Shown here piece after piece: positions 12,240 to 25,064 of a stretch of 64,000 nt of DNA (position 1 is the stretch's first letter; each line of letters starts with the position of its first letter). Source of the stretch: Quercus robur (taxonomy: Eukaryota; Streptophyta; Magnoliopsida; Fagales; Fagaceae); assembly GCF_932294415.1 (NCBI RefSeq), contig NC_065536.1:13423974-13487973 (forward strand), given 5' to 3'. The notes under the pieces were generated by a model. That model searched no databases. It saw only the letters and a list, made by a program, of their open reading frames with translations, and was not told where the DNA came from. A program made the position numbers and the translations under genes.

Positions 12240-13956
12240 ATCTAGTATATATATATATATATATATATATATAAGCAGAGATTTCATGCAGAAGTGCATG
12301 AGGTCCTTATGGACATTTTGAGCATGCATTATTGGCATAAAATATTGCATTTATGTCTTTTTGTTTATACAGACATGTCAATATATTGTTTTTAAGATTA
12401 TCATTGCACACCCTTATCATTGCACACCCTTTGTGCAATGGTCACTATAAGTGCTTGTGGGGTGTAAAGGGCAAGGGCCGGAGTTCAAGTTTCTCCAAAA
12501 GAGAGCTTCACAAACATATACACTTAGATTATACTAGAATAGAATTTCTATCTTGTATCAAATTTTTATTTATTTTAAGGTTGAAGCATTTCTTGAAAAG
12601 CCAAATGAAGAGTATAGTGCTTGGATTCTTGACTCATAGAAGTGGAGATGTTTGAGGGACTTTTGGTTCTTGATCGGGTAAGGCTTTATTGTCCATAAGA
12701 TGTAACTGAAAGCATTTGGGTTTAAATAGAAATAATGACTGTAGAAGGTGTGTAGATATTTATGCTCTTCTATGGACAAAGTGATGTCTGGTTTTGCTAC
12801 AGGGCTTGAAGGCCCTATATGGAATTCTTGGTTTAACTATATTTTCTTGCAAGATATTCACACAGTATAAATTTAATTGTTCATGCCTATTTCAATTAAG
12901 TGTTCTTTCTCCTTTGATTTTAACTTAGCTCTTTGTCAATGTTGATTCTTTGTCATTTTTTAGGGATATGCCTTTGATTCCCAAAAAAGAAGAAGAAGGT
13001 ATTAATCTTTTCATTCTTGATCAATTTTGAATGTTATTTGGATGTAGTTAAGCATTAGGGGAGTAGACCTCATTTTAGTTCATGTGGTTCTTAATAAACT
13101 TAGTGTAAGACAATGAGTTAAAAGGTCTAAGTTTACGTGTACATGCTTATATTTGGCAAGTTTCTATGTTAAAGTACAAAATGTTCTATGTATGAAAAAA
13201 ATTTGAAAGTTTTATTGGGGCATCCAAATATGTGTTTTGGAATCACTTTTCAACCATTGTGGATTTAGTTTGTTAAATGACTGCATATTGCAAAAGGTTA
13301 TATTCATATTAATTTGGGAGACTTACAAAAAATAACATGGCGTTGCCAAATTTGAATTTGGCACTAACTGTAGTCCTAGAAAAATTTATTAATTTTGAGC
13401 TTTGGATTTGATCAAACATTGAAATTTGGAGTATGGTTGTACTTTTTTTTTTTTTTTTTTTAATGCTGATTTCTTTAATTTCTTAGAGATTTTAAATATG
13501 TCTCATTACCCTTCTACAATTCATGATAAAACACTACACAACAAATAATACCCAATGGCTAGAAACTAAGGTTTAGTTTGAATTTAGTTTTACTAGCAAG
13601 GTTCGTAGATTAACTATTATGTTAAGGTCAGACATTTTGGACGTGGGTTTTGTAAAGATTGTGGTTAACTATGGGTATTTGGGATATGTATTTTTGTTTT
13701 AGAATTAAGAAGAAAAAGAAAGACACATTCTATATCAACTTTTATTCTATAATATTCTTCCAAAGTTGTTTTCTTATTTCTCATTAATTATGGTGGATAT
13801 ATGTTTGCAATTTATAATTGTTACTTCTTATGATGAACTCATTACTAACAAAATTCTATAATAATTATGCTATATAATATATGTACAGCATTCTCCAAAG
13901 CCATCTTACATAAAATATTATATCATTATCTGTGCATTGCACAAGCAATTTATTAG
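12240..13956 (+). mobile_element. Candidate non-autonomous Helitron
   Basis: The left end reads TCTAGTATATATA then AAGCAGAGA, like the 5'-TC ends of plant Helitrons. The right end has the short hairpin TGTGCATTGCACA (about 13930-13942), then AT-rich sequence ending TTAG before T, close to the Helitron hairpin + CTRR + T layout. Directly before the left end, CACGTTGCACGGGACATAATCTAG looks like the 3' end of a second element. No Rep/helicase coding is present and boundaries are inferred from motifs only. Confidence 0.35.
12415..12570 (+). mobile_element. SINE of a second family
   Basis: It holds A-box-like GTGCAATGGTCACT, then GTGCTTGTGGGGTGTAAAGG, B-box-like CCGGAGTTCAAGT, then GAGCTTCACAAACATATACA and a T/A-rich 3' end. 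The arrangement is that of a tRNA-derived SINE different from the 4.6/10.4-kb family. The 16-bp phrase TTATCATTGCACACCC is doubled at its left edge. No clear right-hand duplication was found. Confidence 0.55.
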
Positions 13957-13960
13957 TTAT

Positions 13961-14636
13961 TGTGGGGCCAGAGAATTTATGATCTCAGCCCAATTTACAT
14001 TAGGGTCCAAGACCTGAGCCGAGGAGAGATATTACTGAGGATATACAATGAAAGTTCAAATGGCCTAGGGATATAGCCGAGGACGATTTTGTCCTCGGCA
14101 TCCCAGAGCGCTCCTAAAAGAAAAGGCAAGCACAGTGTAGGAGCGGCCCAAGTAAAAGGCTGCCAATATTGCAATTAAGTACTCTGCGCCTGACAGGTCT
14201 ATGCTCTTCACCATGCTTTTCAACTTTTACAACCACCCCCAACCACTTTGGATATGAGCTGAAAAGACAAGTATCAGCCCTAAAAAGCGAAACCTACACG
14301 TGGACGCATAAGAGAGGTGAAAAGCTAGTATAAAAGAAGGGGGAAGCAGCCAAGAAGAGGGAGGGACTTATCGTCTCCCGGAACATTGAGCCCTAAAAAA
14401 GGAGAATAATAAGAACATAAAACTCCTCGGACGAGGTCTAATGACCGGAGTCACTCAGGTTGTGTTGGAAAAAAGTCTTGTTAGATACGCCAGGTTCACC
14501 CTCGTGCAAATTACTATGAAAATCCTGACTAACCACCGTCCGGTGACCAAGGCCTAGCCTTTCAGCCCACTCTCTACAAATTTATTATTTGGACCTTTAA
14601 CGTTCGAACCTAACACACCAACTTGGGGTCGTTACA
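13961..14636 (+). mobile_element. Solo LTR of an LTR retrotransposon (fossil)
   Basis: The block starts TGTGGGGCCAGAGAA and ends near GGGGTCGTTACA, fitting the TG...CA rule. It is more GC-rich than its surroundings, has a promoter-like TATAAAAG near 14330 and several CCTCGG/CCGAGG motifs, and no gag/pol region on either side. It is a single LTR left by recombination, probably Gypsy type. The right boundary and target duplication are uncertain, which suggests moderate to old age. Confidence 0.6.
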
Positions 14637-15076
14637 AATTAAGTCCTTATAGTTATATATAAAAGCAGAGACTTTATGTGGGAGAGTATAAAATTTTTCC
14701 ATATTTCATTCTCCTTGTAATCCAATCTGTTCACAAAACAACATACTTCAAGATAATAAAGAATAATATAATTGACTATTTTTATTTTAAGATGAAAAAG
14801 ATAGAAATTGAATTATATATATAATCAAAACTAAGAGAAAATTCAATTAGATTCTATATTCTAAAATTTTTAAATTTTTATACCAAGTGAGTATTAAGTA
14901 TAAAAACCGAAGATTTTTACTCCATATATATATATATATATATATATAACCAAAACTAAATTAGGTACTAAGAGAAAATCCTATGTATATACCCCATAAG
15001 GCATATAATAAGTGAGTATCAAAAGAAAATCCAATTACGTACTACATTCTAAAATCTTAAATTTATATACTAAATG

Positions 15077-15433
15077 AGTATTAAAGCAGCGTTTGGATTC
15101 AGATCAAAGCAACGCGTTTTGTGTCTATGTTTCTTTTATTTTTATTTTTATTTTTTTATTATACCAGAAGCACGTGAACACAGACCTGCCAGTGGGTCCC
15201 GTGCACTGTGCATGGGACCCACTGCCACTTTGAATGTCCACACATTACACTGGAATGGCACTGTTCAGCGGATCCCGTGCACTGTTCACGGGACCAACAA
15301 ATCTCTTTTTTTAACGACTTTTTCATTAAAAATGAATCCCACGATACTATTCACACATTTAAAAATTATTTTGCTACAGTGTTTTCAGTTTTCAGCAAAA
15401 TAAGCTGTATCCAAACGGACCCTAAGTATAAAA
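15077..15433. mobile_element. hAT-type MITE
   Basis: The ends are inverted: GCAGCGTTTGGATTCAG on the left, and CTGTATCCAAACGGACCCTA on the right. AGTATTAAA (15077-15085) and AGTATAAAA (15425-15433) flank it, consistent with an 8-9 bp hAT duplication with one mismatch. Inside are pieces such as TTTAAAAATTATTTTGCTAC and GTGCACTGTGCATGGGACCC shared with the element at 16032-16278. No coding capacity. Confidence 0.75.
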
Positions 15434-16031
15434 GCGAAGAGTTTTTGCTTTGTAAATCCTATAACACCCTCCAATTCTCTTTCTCAAACCAATTGATATA
15501 TCTTTTATCATTTTTTTTTTCTCCAAGCTTATTTGTACAGGTTATCCATTTTGCATTAAATTCATTTTGTTAAAAAAATTAATTTAACGCAAAATTAATT
15601 ATATGTACAAAGACATAGCAATAGCAACCGTGAGTTTTTCTGTGGTGGGCTTCCACACTTGTAATATGCGTGTACGTGAAAATAGGGCCCATCTCTTAAC
15701 TCGGAATTGGTATTATCTGGGTTTTGATTGATTTTGATTTTGATTCTGATTCATTTGGGCTTTGTAGGTCAATTGATTTCAGGCCTTTCTCTTCCCTTCT
15801 TGAATCATGATTTTAAATTCGTAAGTACTGTTCTATTTATTAGTCGGGTAATTTACAAGTAACACCTCTAAAGTTTGGGGTATTTAGATTATACACCATA
15901 AAATTTTAAAATTTCGATTTTACTTTTGAAGTTTGGGGTGTTTGGATTTTCCACCCCAAATTCTGAAACTTTAAGATGGAAAATCTGAACACTTCCGAAC
16001 TTTAGGGGTAAAATCCAAAATTTGAAACTTA

Positions 16032-16278
16032 GAGTGTGTTTGAATACCGCTTATTTATTGAAAACTGAAAACTTATTACTGAAAATATTGTAGCAAAATA
16101 ATTTTTAAATGTGTAAATAGTACTGTTGAGCCCAAATTTTGTTAGAAATTTGTGTTTGGAATACTTTTGTAGGTTTGTAAACAGTGCTCATGGAACCCAC
16201 AGACAAAATGCAAAACGCAGGATTGGACAAAATACACAATCCAAATGCATGCTTAATGGTATAAAATCCAAACGCCTC
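16032..16278. mobile_element. Second hAT MITE of the same family, opposite orientation
   Basis: It begins AGTGTGTTTGAATACCGCTT and contains GAAAACTGAAAACTTATTAC and GTAGCAAAATAATTTTTAAA, reverse complements of blocks in the 15.1-15.4 kb MITE; it ends near AAATCCAAACGCC. The copy is more diverged and its target duplication is not clear. It lies about 200 bp upstream of the bL25 start, so it may touch that gene's promoter. Confidence 0.6.
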
Positions 16279-16487
16279 CAAATTTTAGAAGTGCAATTTA
16301 CCACTTACCCTTGTTAGTTTCTCTTCCAGTAGTATCGCACGTGACAATCATTGCATTTCCGTTTTTGCCCTTCGAAATGGTTACAACTTACAACCCTGAG
16401 TCTAGTCAGTAGTAAGTAGTTCCCCAATTCCCACTAAACCCTCAAAAATCAGTCAAAAACCCTCTCCTCACTCACTCACTCCTCACC

Positions 16488-18784
16488 ATGTCGTCTCTCC
16501 TCCAACTCCAACAACGCACCTCATTGTGGAAATCCTCCGCCCACATACGGCGGCGATACAGCAGCGAAGCCCTGGAATCCGGATTCCCCAAACCGGACCC
16601 AAAGTACGACGAGACAATCCTGGCGATCCCCCGGTCCAAGTCCGGAACCAACATCTCCACGAAGGAGCGCAAGGCCGGCCGCGTCCCCGCCATCCTCTTC
16701 GAGCAGGAGGACGGCCAGCACGGCGGCAACAAGCGCCTCATTTCCGTCCGGACCACCCAGATCCGAAAGCTCGTCAACCACCTCGGCCGCTCCTTCTTCC
16801 TCTCTAGAGTCTTTGATCTCGAACTCAGGTCCCCTGCTTTTGACGAGTACGACGATATCCTCGAGAAGGTCCGCGTTTTGCCCCGCTTGGTACGTGTCTT
16901 CTACTCGCCACCCACTACACACGCGCTTTCTGTTTGTTTCGACTTTTAATGTTTTCTAAAAAAAAACGAGTCATTTTTTTAGATTCATCTGCACTCAGCG
17001 ACAGATGCACCACTCAATGTTACATTCATAAGGGCCCCTTCAAATGCTTTGTTGAAAGTTGATATTCCTATCGTTTACAGAGGAGAAGATATATCCCCTG
17101 GACTAAGGAAAGGTAAAGCTACTAAACCACTGAATTTTTATGCCAAGTTCACATGACTAGTGTGAGGAATGTGTGTTTCAATTATCATTAACAGTACATA
17201 CATGGTCTTAGCATTAAAAATGATGAGGGGGCTTGTGCTGAGTGCTATTATATTTTAGTTCAAACTAGTAAAAGGATGTGGTTGTTTGCTCTTCAACATC
17301 AACAGATACCAAGTTCCCACTAGTTCAATTTTTTTTTTTTTTTTGATCTGCTCACATTTTATATGATTGTTCTATTGTTTTCAAGACCTTTTTGGTCTTC
17401 TTGTTGATGTAGGATCTTTAGGAATTCAGCACTGAATTAGATTCTTGATGAGATACACTAGGCAACCACACGAAGGTGGGAGAAGGCAATCACACCCTCA
17501 AAGCTAAAAATAAGTAGTTGGAATTTCATTAAAATCAATCACTATGAATATTATTGACTTATCAAGAAATTATTTACATAGGCTATTGTTATATCATTTC
17601 CTTGAAGAACTAGGACTCCTAAATAGTCTAGGATTACCAATGACAATGAAAAAAACACTTAAAACTTCTAAGCCAATTAGGAAAAGGACTTACAACACAA
17701 AACAAGACTCATGGCCCTTTAGTACAGCTAAGAACAGCCCATTCCAGAATCTAGAATTACCAAACTAAGACTACCCAAGCAAGGTCCTAAGAGAGCTCTC
17801 CATAATACGAAACATCCCAAATTAATTTTTGAGCTCTAGTACTAGCTTACCCTCGGCTCTTATAAGTATTCAAACTTGGCTGCCAGTTACGTCCCCCTTC
17901 ACCTGTTATACGAAAATCCTCTTCAATTTACTTTCTCTAGTGATCAGTCATCTACTTAGGTTTGGAAGCCAGTTCACTTTCCCAGACCCACCTCAATCAA
18001 TTTAAATCATATCTCACTGCCTTAAGTTTTAGAATTTATTTGAAAGAATATGGTTAGATTCAATGCTTTTATCTTGGAGACATAATTGGAGGTATTAGTA
18101 AGATCCAATTCCAGTTGGGTAATGGAATGTTAAGAGCTACCATTAAGTTAATAAACCCAATACACATATTAAAAAAGACGGTAATTTAAAAATGACATAT
18201 GCATATGTGCTACTGTCTACTTAGATCTGTCATTGATGAGAAGATTAATTTTGATGATACAAGAGTAAATTTTTTCCATTTAAGGATCATTAACCCTTTC
18301 CTAGAGTAACAAGTAGGAGGTATTGTGTAGTAGAATCAGCTCTGAAATCTTTTCATAGATAGATTTTGTAGATTGAGTTAATGTAATCACAATCTTGGGG
18401 TAATCATACTCCTACAAGGTTTCTATCCAATTAGCTCTACCAATTATTTAATTATTTTTAAAATTTTTGTTCAAGTCTTTATTTTACAATTAGCCTAAAT
18501 TTTTGGGAACAATTTTAATGATTAAATTTTTGGAGTCTAAATTGTACCAAACAAATCTGGCAGGGGCTTATTTGAATACCATCAAACGAACCGTTAAGTA
18601 TCTTTGTCCGGCTGATGTCATCCCTCCTTTTATTGATGTTGATCTGAGTGAGTTGGACGTGGGCCAAAAGTTGGTAATGGGAGACCTAAAGGTTCATCCA
18701 GCCTTGAAGCTTATTCAGTCAAAAGAAGAGCCTGTTTGTAAGATTATGGGAGCTAGGGTTTCTGATCAAAAGAAATCTAAATAA
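16488..18784 (+). CDS. Organellar ribosomal protein bL25-like (L25/TL5/CTC family)
   Basis: Three exons (16488-16889, 16983-17112, 18564-18784; stop TAA 18782-18784) join in one frame to 250 residues. All introns are GT-AG; intron 2 is 1451 bp. The first about 40 residues are rich in Arg/Ser/Leu (MSSLLQLQQRTSLWKSSAHI then RRRYSS) and look like a mitochondrial presequence. The L25-type 5S-rRNA-binding domain follows: ERKAGRVPAILFEQEDGQ, KRLISVRTTQIRKLVNHLG, FDLEL. The C-terminal TL5/CTC-like domain reads VTFIRAP, VDIPIVYRGED, KGAYLNTIKRTVKYLCPADV, IPPFIDVDLSELDVGQ. Plant homologues (At4g23620/At5g66860, recalled) are annotated as L25/Gln-tRNA synthetase anticodon-binding-like. Exon 1 is markedly GC-rich compared with the surrounding DNA. 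The start is the first ATG before the presequence. Confidence 0.9.
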
Positions 18785-21700
18785 CTACATGTCTTCCGAG
18801 TTTTGTTGGCAAAATTTCACACCGCAATGAGGCATTTCTGGGCTAACTTGTATTGTTCATGGCTCATTACATAATTCTTGATAGACTTGGAGAGAAGGGC
18901 ATGAAATGTGAATGTAAGCTTCCCCTACCCGCTCTTTCTTTTCTTTTATTTCTCTTCTTCTTCTTCCTTCTTTTACTTTTTTTCCAATTCTTGCTTCTTT
19001 CTTTTTGATTTGGAAATTTGGGGGTGTGATGGAGAAGATAGTCACTTTTGCAATTATTGATCCCATATCCTTTTCTTTCCTTCCCTATTGTGTAATAACT
19101 ACCCTAAGGATATGAGACTGTTTCAAGGAGCACACATTCAAATGAGGCACACCGGAAGTGTTAAATACCCATTGAAATTGCCTGATTGTTCGACTATTAC
19201 ATTATGTTATGGGAAAAGTTAATGGATGCCTTAAGGGCATTAGTTTAGGAAATATTTTTTAGAAACTTTTATATGAAAAAAAAAAAAAAAAACTGATTTT
19301 TTTAACAGTTTTTAATATTTCTAATAAAAGTGTATCAAATTTTTTCTAAAACGGACACTTATATTATTTATCTTACAAGTAGTATTCAGAATCTTCAGAT
19401 GCAATCAGTATTGTGCAATGTCAGTTGTATCATGTCTAGTGTGTTGTGGATTGTGACTTGGTGGTAATCGACTTGCAATCACTATGGTGAAGTCGTTAAA
19501 AACTAGTGAAACCAATTTTCTGGGTGTATCTAGCTTTTGAGATGACACATTTGCATTTTTGTATTTTTAAAAATTGGTAATAGACATTTAGATTTTCTGT
19601 GCTCGGAGGCTCTCAAATCGAAAACTTTGTTTAATGCATTTTACATCAACACCCCATTGAAGTCAATGTGAAATCATTCGACCTTAGTTTATCAGGTCAA
19701 ATTAAAACCAAACTTTATTCAGCAAAAAAACAAAAAATTTAAAACCAAACTTTCAGCGCTTAGTAGAAAAATTGCTGTGTTGAGTCATTTTACCTCATTG
19801 TATGATATTTCATTTGCTCCAAACCTTATTTTTTTAAATGTGCGTAGTCAATAGAGAGGGAACAAGTAAGATATCGTACCATTCTCAAAAAAAAAGAAAA
19901 AAAAGAAAAAGAAAAAAAAGATATCATACAAATAAGTAAAAGTAATCAGATGGTGATTTCAAATTTGGTCAAAATTGTAATATTGCTATAGACTCGACTA
20001 ATTCACTAGTCTAATGTCTGTTAAGGCAAATGGGTTGGGCCAATCTTTTGAATCTTTATAGGAACTATTTATCAAACTTGTAGTGGTGGGGTTTTTTTTT
20101 TTTTTTTTGGTCGCTATTACATGTTGTCAATAGGTAACTGCCACAATCAATTCTTCTAAGCTAGTGGTGCTAGGGACTTAGGAATTGTGCCCTAAAATCC
20201 AATTTATTGGCATGTTATAAATAATTAAATTGTTTAATTATATAAAACTATTTGTATATGAATTAATTAGACATTATCATATAATTCTTGAGATGCATTG
20301 TATGTGATTTAGTCATAGAAGTTATAAATCACAAGTTCCTTGTAAACTTAAAATGTAGTTTGTAGTTGGTGATACAATTAGGTTTTTCATTTGCAAAGAC
20401 TATAATATGTCAACTAAAATGATTTGTCTAAATTATCTAAGTAGAGACTTCTAGTTGATATGTTGGTATGTTTTAAGTGTGTAAGACATATTGAATTAGA
20501 TCACTGTGAGATTAATTATCAATTAACAACTGTCACTTGAATAATAAAATTCATGACTTCTATTTTCATACTCTTAATCCTGAGAGGATTTTAACTCGAT
20601 CATGAAATGTAAGCTGCCTTGATATATCAGGAGTGAAATCCAATCTAACAGTCAAAACTTAAATATGTTAGGTAACTGCATGTAGTGTTGAGGGAACACA
20701 TATTCTCAAGATTGAATCCATAATCTCTTTTTATAGAGACACGAAGTATCTCCTTCAGATAAGTTTAATGGAAACTAACTATTCAAGACTTTAGTAAAGA
20801 GTTACTAAAGTTTATATTTAATGAAATTAAATTTCATAAAATATATGAATAACTAAAAGATTAAATTGGGAATTTAAGGAATAAAATAGTGATTTATAAA
20901 GTGATAGTTTTTTATGCCTTTGTTCACTTGCTATGCATGTTTCATGGAGAAATCAAATATTATAGTGAGGCAAGAAAAATTGTTGATAATATACCGATAT
21001 GAATTTTTCACATTTATCTGAACCCTTTTTTTTTTGCCCCAATATAAACCTTATACAATTAAGGAGAGATGTTCCACCTATCCAAGAACAAAACCTCACG
21101 AAAAGAAAGTCTCTTATTCATTTACTTTCTAACTAAATTCTATCTTCTTGCCTATATTTCGCAAATCACAGGCCCCCTTTTTTACCCTATAAATTGGTAG
21201 TTAGGGGTAGGGACAATGCACAAGTTGGGCTTGGACATAGTGGTTGGGATTAAACAAGTTGTATGAAAAAATTTCAACCACTTGACTGATGGCAGGTTGG
21301 AAAAATTTTAAACCAGCCGCTGATTGGGCAAGTTATTTTGATTTATATGTGTTACTTAAAAACTTATCTTACTATTTACAAAAAAATTTAAGGTGCCTTT
21401 TCTCTAAATACTATATCAAAGCACATAAGTTTATGAGTACTTTCAAATTTTTCTTCAAAAAAAAAATTACGAGTTCCACATTCATGTAACTATATATGCT
21501 TGCAAACATGTTGGAAAAGTATCATTCATGTTTCATATTAATATGTGTAAATCATGGAGTTTTAAGAGGAAAAACAAACCTTAAAATTTAATATGAGATA
21601 AAGACTAATATATGTGTGTGGAGAGAGAGAGAGAGAGAGAGGCAGGTTAGGTCGCAACTTTTGGTTTTAAAAAAACTCAACCTGCCATCCAACTCAATTC

Positions 21701-22009
21701 GCCTCTTTAGTTTTTGAACTAATTTAACCTATTTGGAAATCAATATTATATTCATGTGGGGGTGGTGCAAGGCAAAAAGGGTCGAGCAATTTGGGTAGAA
21801 TCAGTGGGTTGTTGGCTTGTTGCACAAGCCCGATACTAGTATAGTGTATACAATTTTTTTTCCCATGGCGCTTAAGAGGGTGTTTAGGAATAGATTTTGT
21901 GAAAAGTGAAGACAGATGTAAACCTTATACTGATAAAGAAACTTAACTTAAAAGAAGTAACAAAATGAGACATATTAAAGAAACAATCAACAAAATACAT
22001 TACTCAACC
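18785..22009. other. Intergenic stretch between bL25 and F-box genes
   Basis: The proximal part is the bL25 3' UTR. The remainder is AT-rich with A/T homopolymers, a GA microsatellite near 21623-21642, and a repeated GGTTGG/GGCAGGTT-type phrase between about 21.2 and 21.8 kb typical of old transposon debris. No gene is recognised. Confidence 0.5.
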
Positions 22010-23290
22010 TCAAAGAAAATCACTCCAATAATCATCAAACCGTGCTGGTGTTCGGATCACTCTTTTTGATCTGCTGTCTGATGGAACTTGAGAATTTACT
22101 CTTGCTCTTTTTCTTGTTCCCAAAATCATAGGCCAAAAGTGGTCATATCTGCCATTGGAGTAATTTTCTTCTAGAAAATTATTATTCAATGCCTCACTGG
22201 CAGTGTCCAACCATGCTAAAGAAGGTATAAAAGGAATGCACTCGTGAATTCCATCATTTGAATCTGTAAAATCTCCTATCTTCTTCCATTCACACAACCT
22301 GATATTATACGAAAAAAATTGATTCAAAAAATTTCCATGGCTCTGCAAAACAATCCACTCCCCATCAAAAAAGATGGGACAGAAGTCACACAACATCTTT
22401 AGTGACCAATGATTGGTTTTGAATCGAACACGCTTCCATACGCCATTTACATAATCATGGAGTGCCAAGATGACCACCTCTGTCTTTGTAACATGTACTA
22501 TATTGATTGAACCGTTTGTGACTCCAAACCACATGTCATCTTTGAACTCACCGAGGAGATGGGACTTCCTCATAATTCTTGGCTTGTTTTCCTTTGTATG
22601 AAACACAATAACATCACCAGACTTTCTCATCCAATGCAAAGATTCATTGAAGTAAACCGCTTGACCATGTTTGACAAACTCACCTGATTGACACACTAGT
22701 CCAGAGTCCACTCGTATCCATGCATTCGCATTAGATGAGAATGTTCTAAATCCATAGATTTCCGTTCCACGTAATGGATTCCTCATCTTATAAACAAAAA
22801 CCAACTGGCAATGATTATTGGAAATCATCGAAGTACTAGAGCGATCATTATAAGCCAACCCAATATTTTGCTTTGGGTTTGGAGACCAATTTTCTGGTTT
22901 CACAATATATCTGTGTTTCTTTGTTGTTGGGTTACAAAGAGTAAAGAGATTGGTTTTCACAAAATTGAGTAAAAGAAGGCCATTACAAGAATCAACAATT
23001 TGATGTGAAGAAGAATGAATAGAGCTGACAGAAATATTGTCAATGGGGTATTGTTGTTGAGGATGAAGAGAAAGATACCTTATGTTTTGTGGACTACGAC
23101 ACGAAAAGTGAAAGAAACCATGCACAGATCCGAGGTCCAGAGCATCATGTGTTGGCAACAACTTAGGATCAGAGGAGATGGAATTGATGACTTGATTAAA
23201 ACGTTGACAAACGCGCTTCAACTGGAACAAACATGTGATTGGTAAACGTGAAAAGATGTCAACAAGGACATCGTTACATAGTGTGACCAT
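22010..23290 (-). CDS. F-box protein with F-box-associated domain
   Basis: An intronless 426-residue frame starts MVTLCNDVLVDIFSRLP. Residues about 3-45 are an F-box (DVLVDIFSRLPITCLFQLKR then VCQRFNQVIN), which binds SKP1 in SCF ubiquitin ligases. Residues about 98-340 are an F-box-associated domain with the family landmarks DSCNGLLLLN (100-109) and LCNPTTKKHR (118-127), GLAYND and a SGDVIVF strand. The C-terminus is basic (GTRKRARVNSQVPSDSRSKR), possibly a nuclear signal. The substrate cannot be told from sequence. The frame is full-length for this family and looks intact; such genes are numerous and fast-evolving, so expression is not assured. The ATG is the first in frame and directly precedes the F-box. 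Confidence 0.9.
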   Translation of the reverse strand: MVTLCNDVLVDIFSRLPITCLFQLKRVCQRFNQVINSISSDPKLLPTHDALDLGSVHGFFHFSCRSPQNIRYLSLHPQQQYPIDNISVSSIHSSSHQIVDSCNGLLLLNFVKTNLFTLCNPTTKKHRYIVKPENWSPNPKQNIGLAYNDRSSTSMISNNHCQLVFVYKMRNPLRGTEIYGFRTFSSNANAWIRVDSGLVCQSGEFVKHGQAVYFNESLHWMRKSGDVIVFHTKENKPRIMRKSHLLGEFKDDMWFGVTNGSINIVHVTKTEVVILALHDYVNGVWKRVRFKTNHWSLKMLCDFCPIFFDGEWIVLQSHGNFLNQFFSYNIRLCEWKKIGDFTDSNDGIHECIPFIPSLAWLDTASEALNNNFLEENYSNGRYDHFWPMILGTRKRARVNSQVPSDSRSKRVIRTPARFDDYWSDFL

Positions 23291-25064
23291 AGTTCTTGAT
23301 TTGTTGAAATAGTCCTTGTCGAAAAAACAAAGTGGGAACTAGGGTTTTTGAGAAAAGGAGGAGGCGAGGCCGCGAGGGTAATAAGAACTAGGGTTCAATT
23401 CTGTTAAGTTTTATTTATATATTTATTAAATTCTAGTATAAAAGCGTGACCTTCTTTGGATATGGTTTTTATAATTAACTTTTTAAATTATTTGAAAAAA
23501 ATACGTGTAAATTAAATTAAAACAAATATTTTATTAATTATCATCTAATTAATTATCTTAATTAATAATTCATATTTAGTGATGAATCACTTAAAATTCA
23601 CCTAGAATTTGATCATCTTAAATCTTAATAATTAATGACCCACATGACAAAAACACTTTACTTTTTACAATATATATTGCCATATGTTTTGTTCATAAAA
23701 GAAAAAGAAAAAATGTTAAGTCACTTAATTGGTGGAGTATATAGGATCAAACTTTTGTTATAGTATTGTGACCAAAAAAAAAAAAAAACTTTACAGTATT
23801 AAAGTAGAAAATTATTATATATGAGAAAAAATAATGTTAAATTTCTTGAAATTTGTTGTGATAGAATTTAGTTGGACTAAAAAAATGTGAACATTCTTAA
23901 GACTAGTTATCAACAGATTCAACACCAATGTAGATCACTATTTCTTCAGTAGGTTTTTGTTTATCAATTCCAATCCATCTTCCCAAATGAGTTGAACCAT
24001 GAACTTTTTCTTATAAAGAGAGAAATATCGCTTGATTGCAAATCTTAATGTATCTTGCCACAAATAAACATAGTTTTCAGAACCGGACCGGATTGGGAGG
24101 TCGGACCGTGAAAACTGGGATGAAAACTGGTTTTTTAAGCTTAAAGAACCGGATTTTTTGTTAATTCCGTAAACCGCTAAAACCGGGGTTGGACTGCAAG
24201 AACCGGTGAGAACCGTGCGGTCCAACCCCTTAGAATTTTTTTTTTTTTTTTTTTTTTTCTAAAAAAAAACAACTTAACACAATTTTATTCTACTTAATTA
24301 AATTATCCATCTCTTACAAGGAATAAAAAAAATTATAATTAAAATCCTTCAAAGATATTCAACTTATACTTCAAAAATCAATCATAAATTTTAATGTTTT
24401 CATGGTTATTATTTTATTTTATTAACTTTTTTATTTAATTATTAAATATATGCTTGAAAATCATTAAATTTCCCTCACATATATAGATATATTATCAATT
24501 TTACTAGTTTTATAAATTTAATATCTATATTTAGGCTTTAATTAATTATTAAATTAATTATGACGTCATCACGATTCGATTCCGGTTCGACCTCGGTTCG
24601 ACTTCAAAAACCTTGAATCTCTTCCTTTTACGGTTCAATAAACGATCTGGGTCTGAAAACGTTGCAAATAAATTGTTTGAAATATTAATGTCTCAGTCCA
24701 TTGTAAGACAATATACATGTAGAGCAAGTAATTTAAGATTCTAACCCCGCTTATAAAGCAAGTAACCTAACTTCATTACATCTAACCTGGGTTAGTTTAG
24801 GGTTAACTAATACTTGTTTTGAACAGTTATTACATTCCAATGCACATTAATTTAATATTACTCTTTTCTCACATAAACATCCTAAAAATGGGAGAGACAT
24901 ACCATTTCCCCAAGTAAAGGTCTCTACTTTCAGAAGAACTATGTAAAGGGTAGAAACTTGTAGGGTTAATAATGCAGGAGAATCTCTCTAAATGACCTTA
25001 TTTCCAAGTTCCAAGTTAGTTTCTATAATATCATCCACTTAAAGTCTTAAACACACCACTTATT
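23291..25064. other. Intergenic stretch upstream of the F-box gene
   Basis: The first 100-200 bases should be the F-box gene promoter and leader. Beyond that the DNA is AT-rich with poly(A/T) runs and one repeat element (24070-24615). The open frame at 23938-24225 falls in that repeat and is not a gene. Confidence 0.5.
24070..24615. repeat. Non-autonomous element with ACCGG/GGTTCGACC-rich ends
   Basis: The left end (GTTTTCAGAACCGGACCGGA...) and right end (...CCGGTTCGACCTCGGTTCGA then CTTCAAAAACC) are roughly inverted and far more GC-rich than the AT-rich core. The core includes a T tract at about 24237-24259. This two-ended layout is common in dicots for a MITE-like DNA element. Superfamily and target duplication were not resolved. 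Confidence 0.5.

Larger units (their letters stand above)
14637..16487. other. AT-rich region upstream of the bL25 gene
   Basis: It contains TA microsatellites (about 14926-14948), several copies of a TATAAAAGC-type phrase seen elsewhere in the window, and two hAT MITEs listed separately. At 15845-16020 is a self-complementary AT-rich repeat with recurring AGTTTGGGGTGTTTGGAT-like phrases. The last about 150 bases should hold the bL25 promoter and leader; no clear TATA box stands out. Confidence 0.5.

Noticed and set aside
16472-16922. Long open frames on the minus strand and in other plus frames over bL25 exon 1
   Set aside because: They overlap the GC-rich first exon of a recognised gene and have no family resemblance; GC-rich DNA gives chance open frames.
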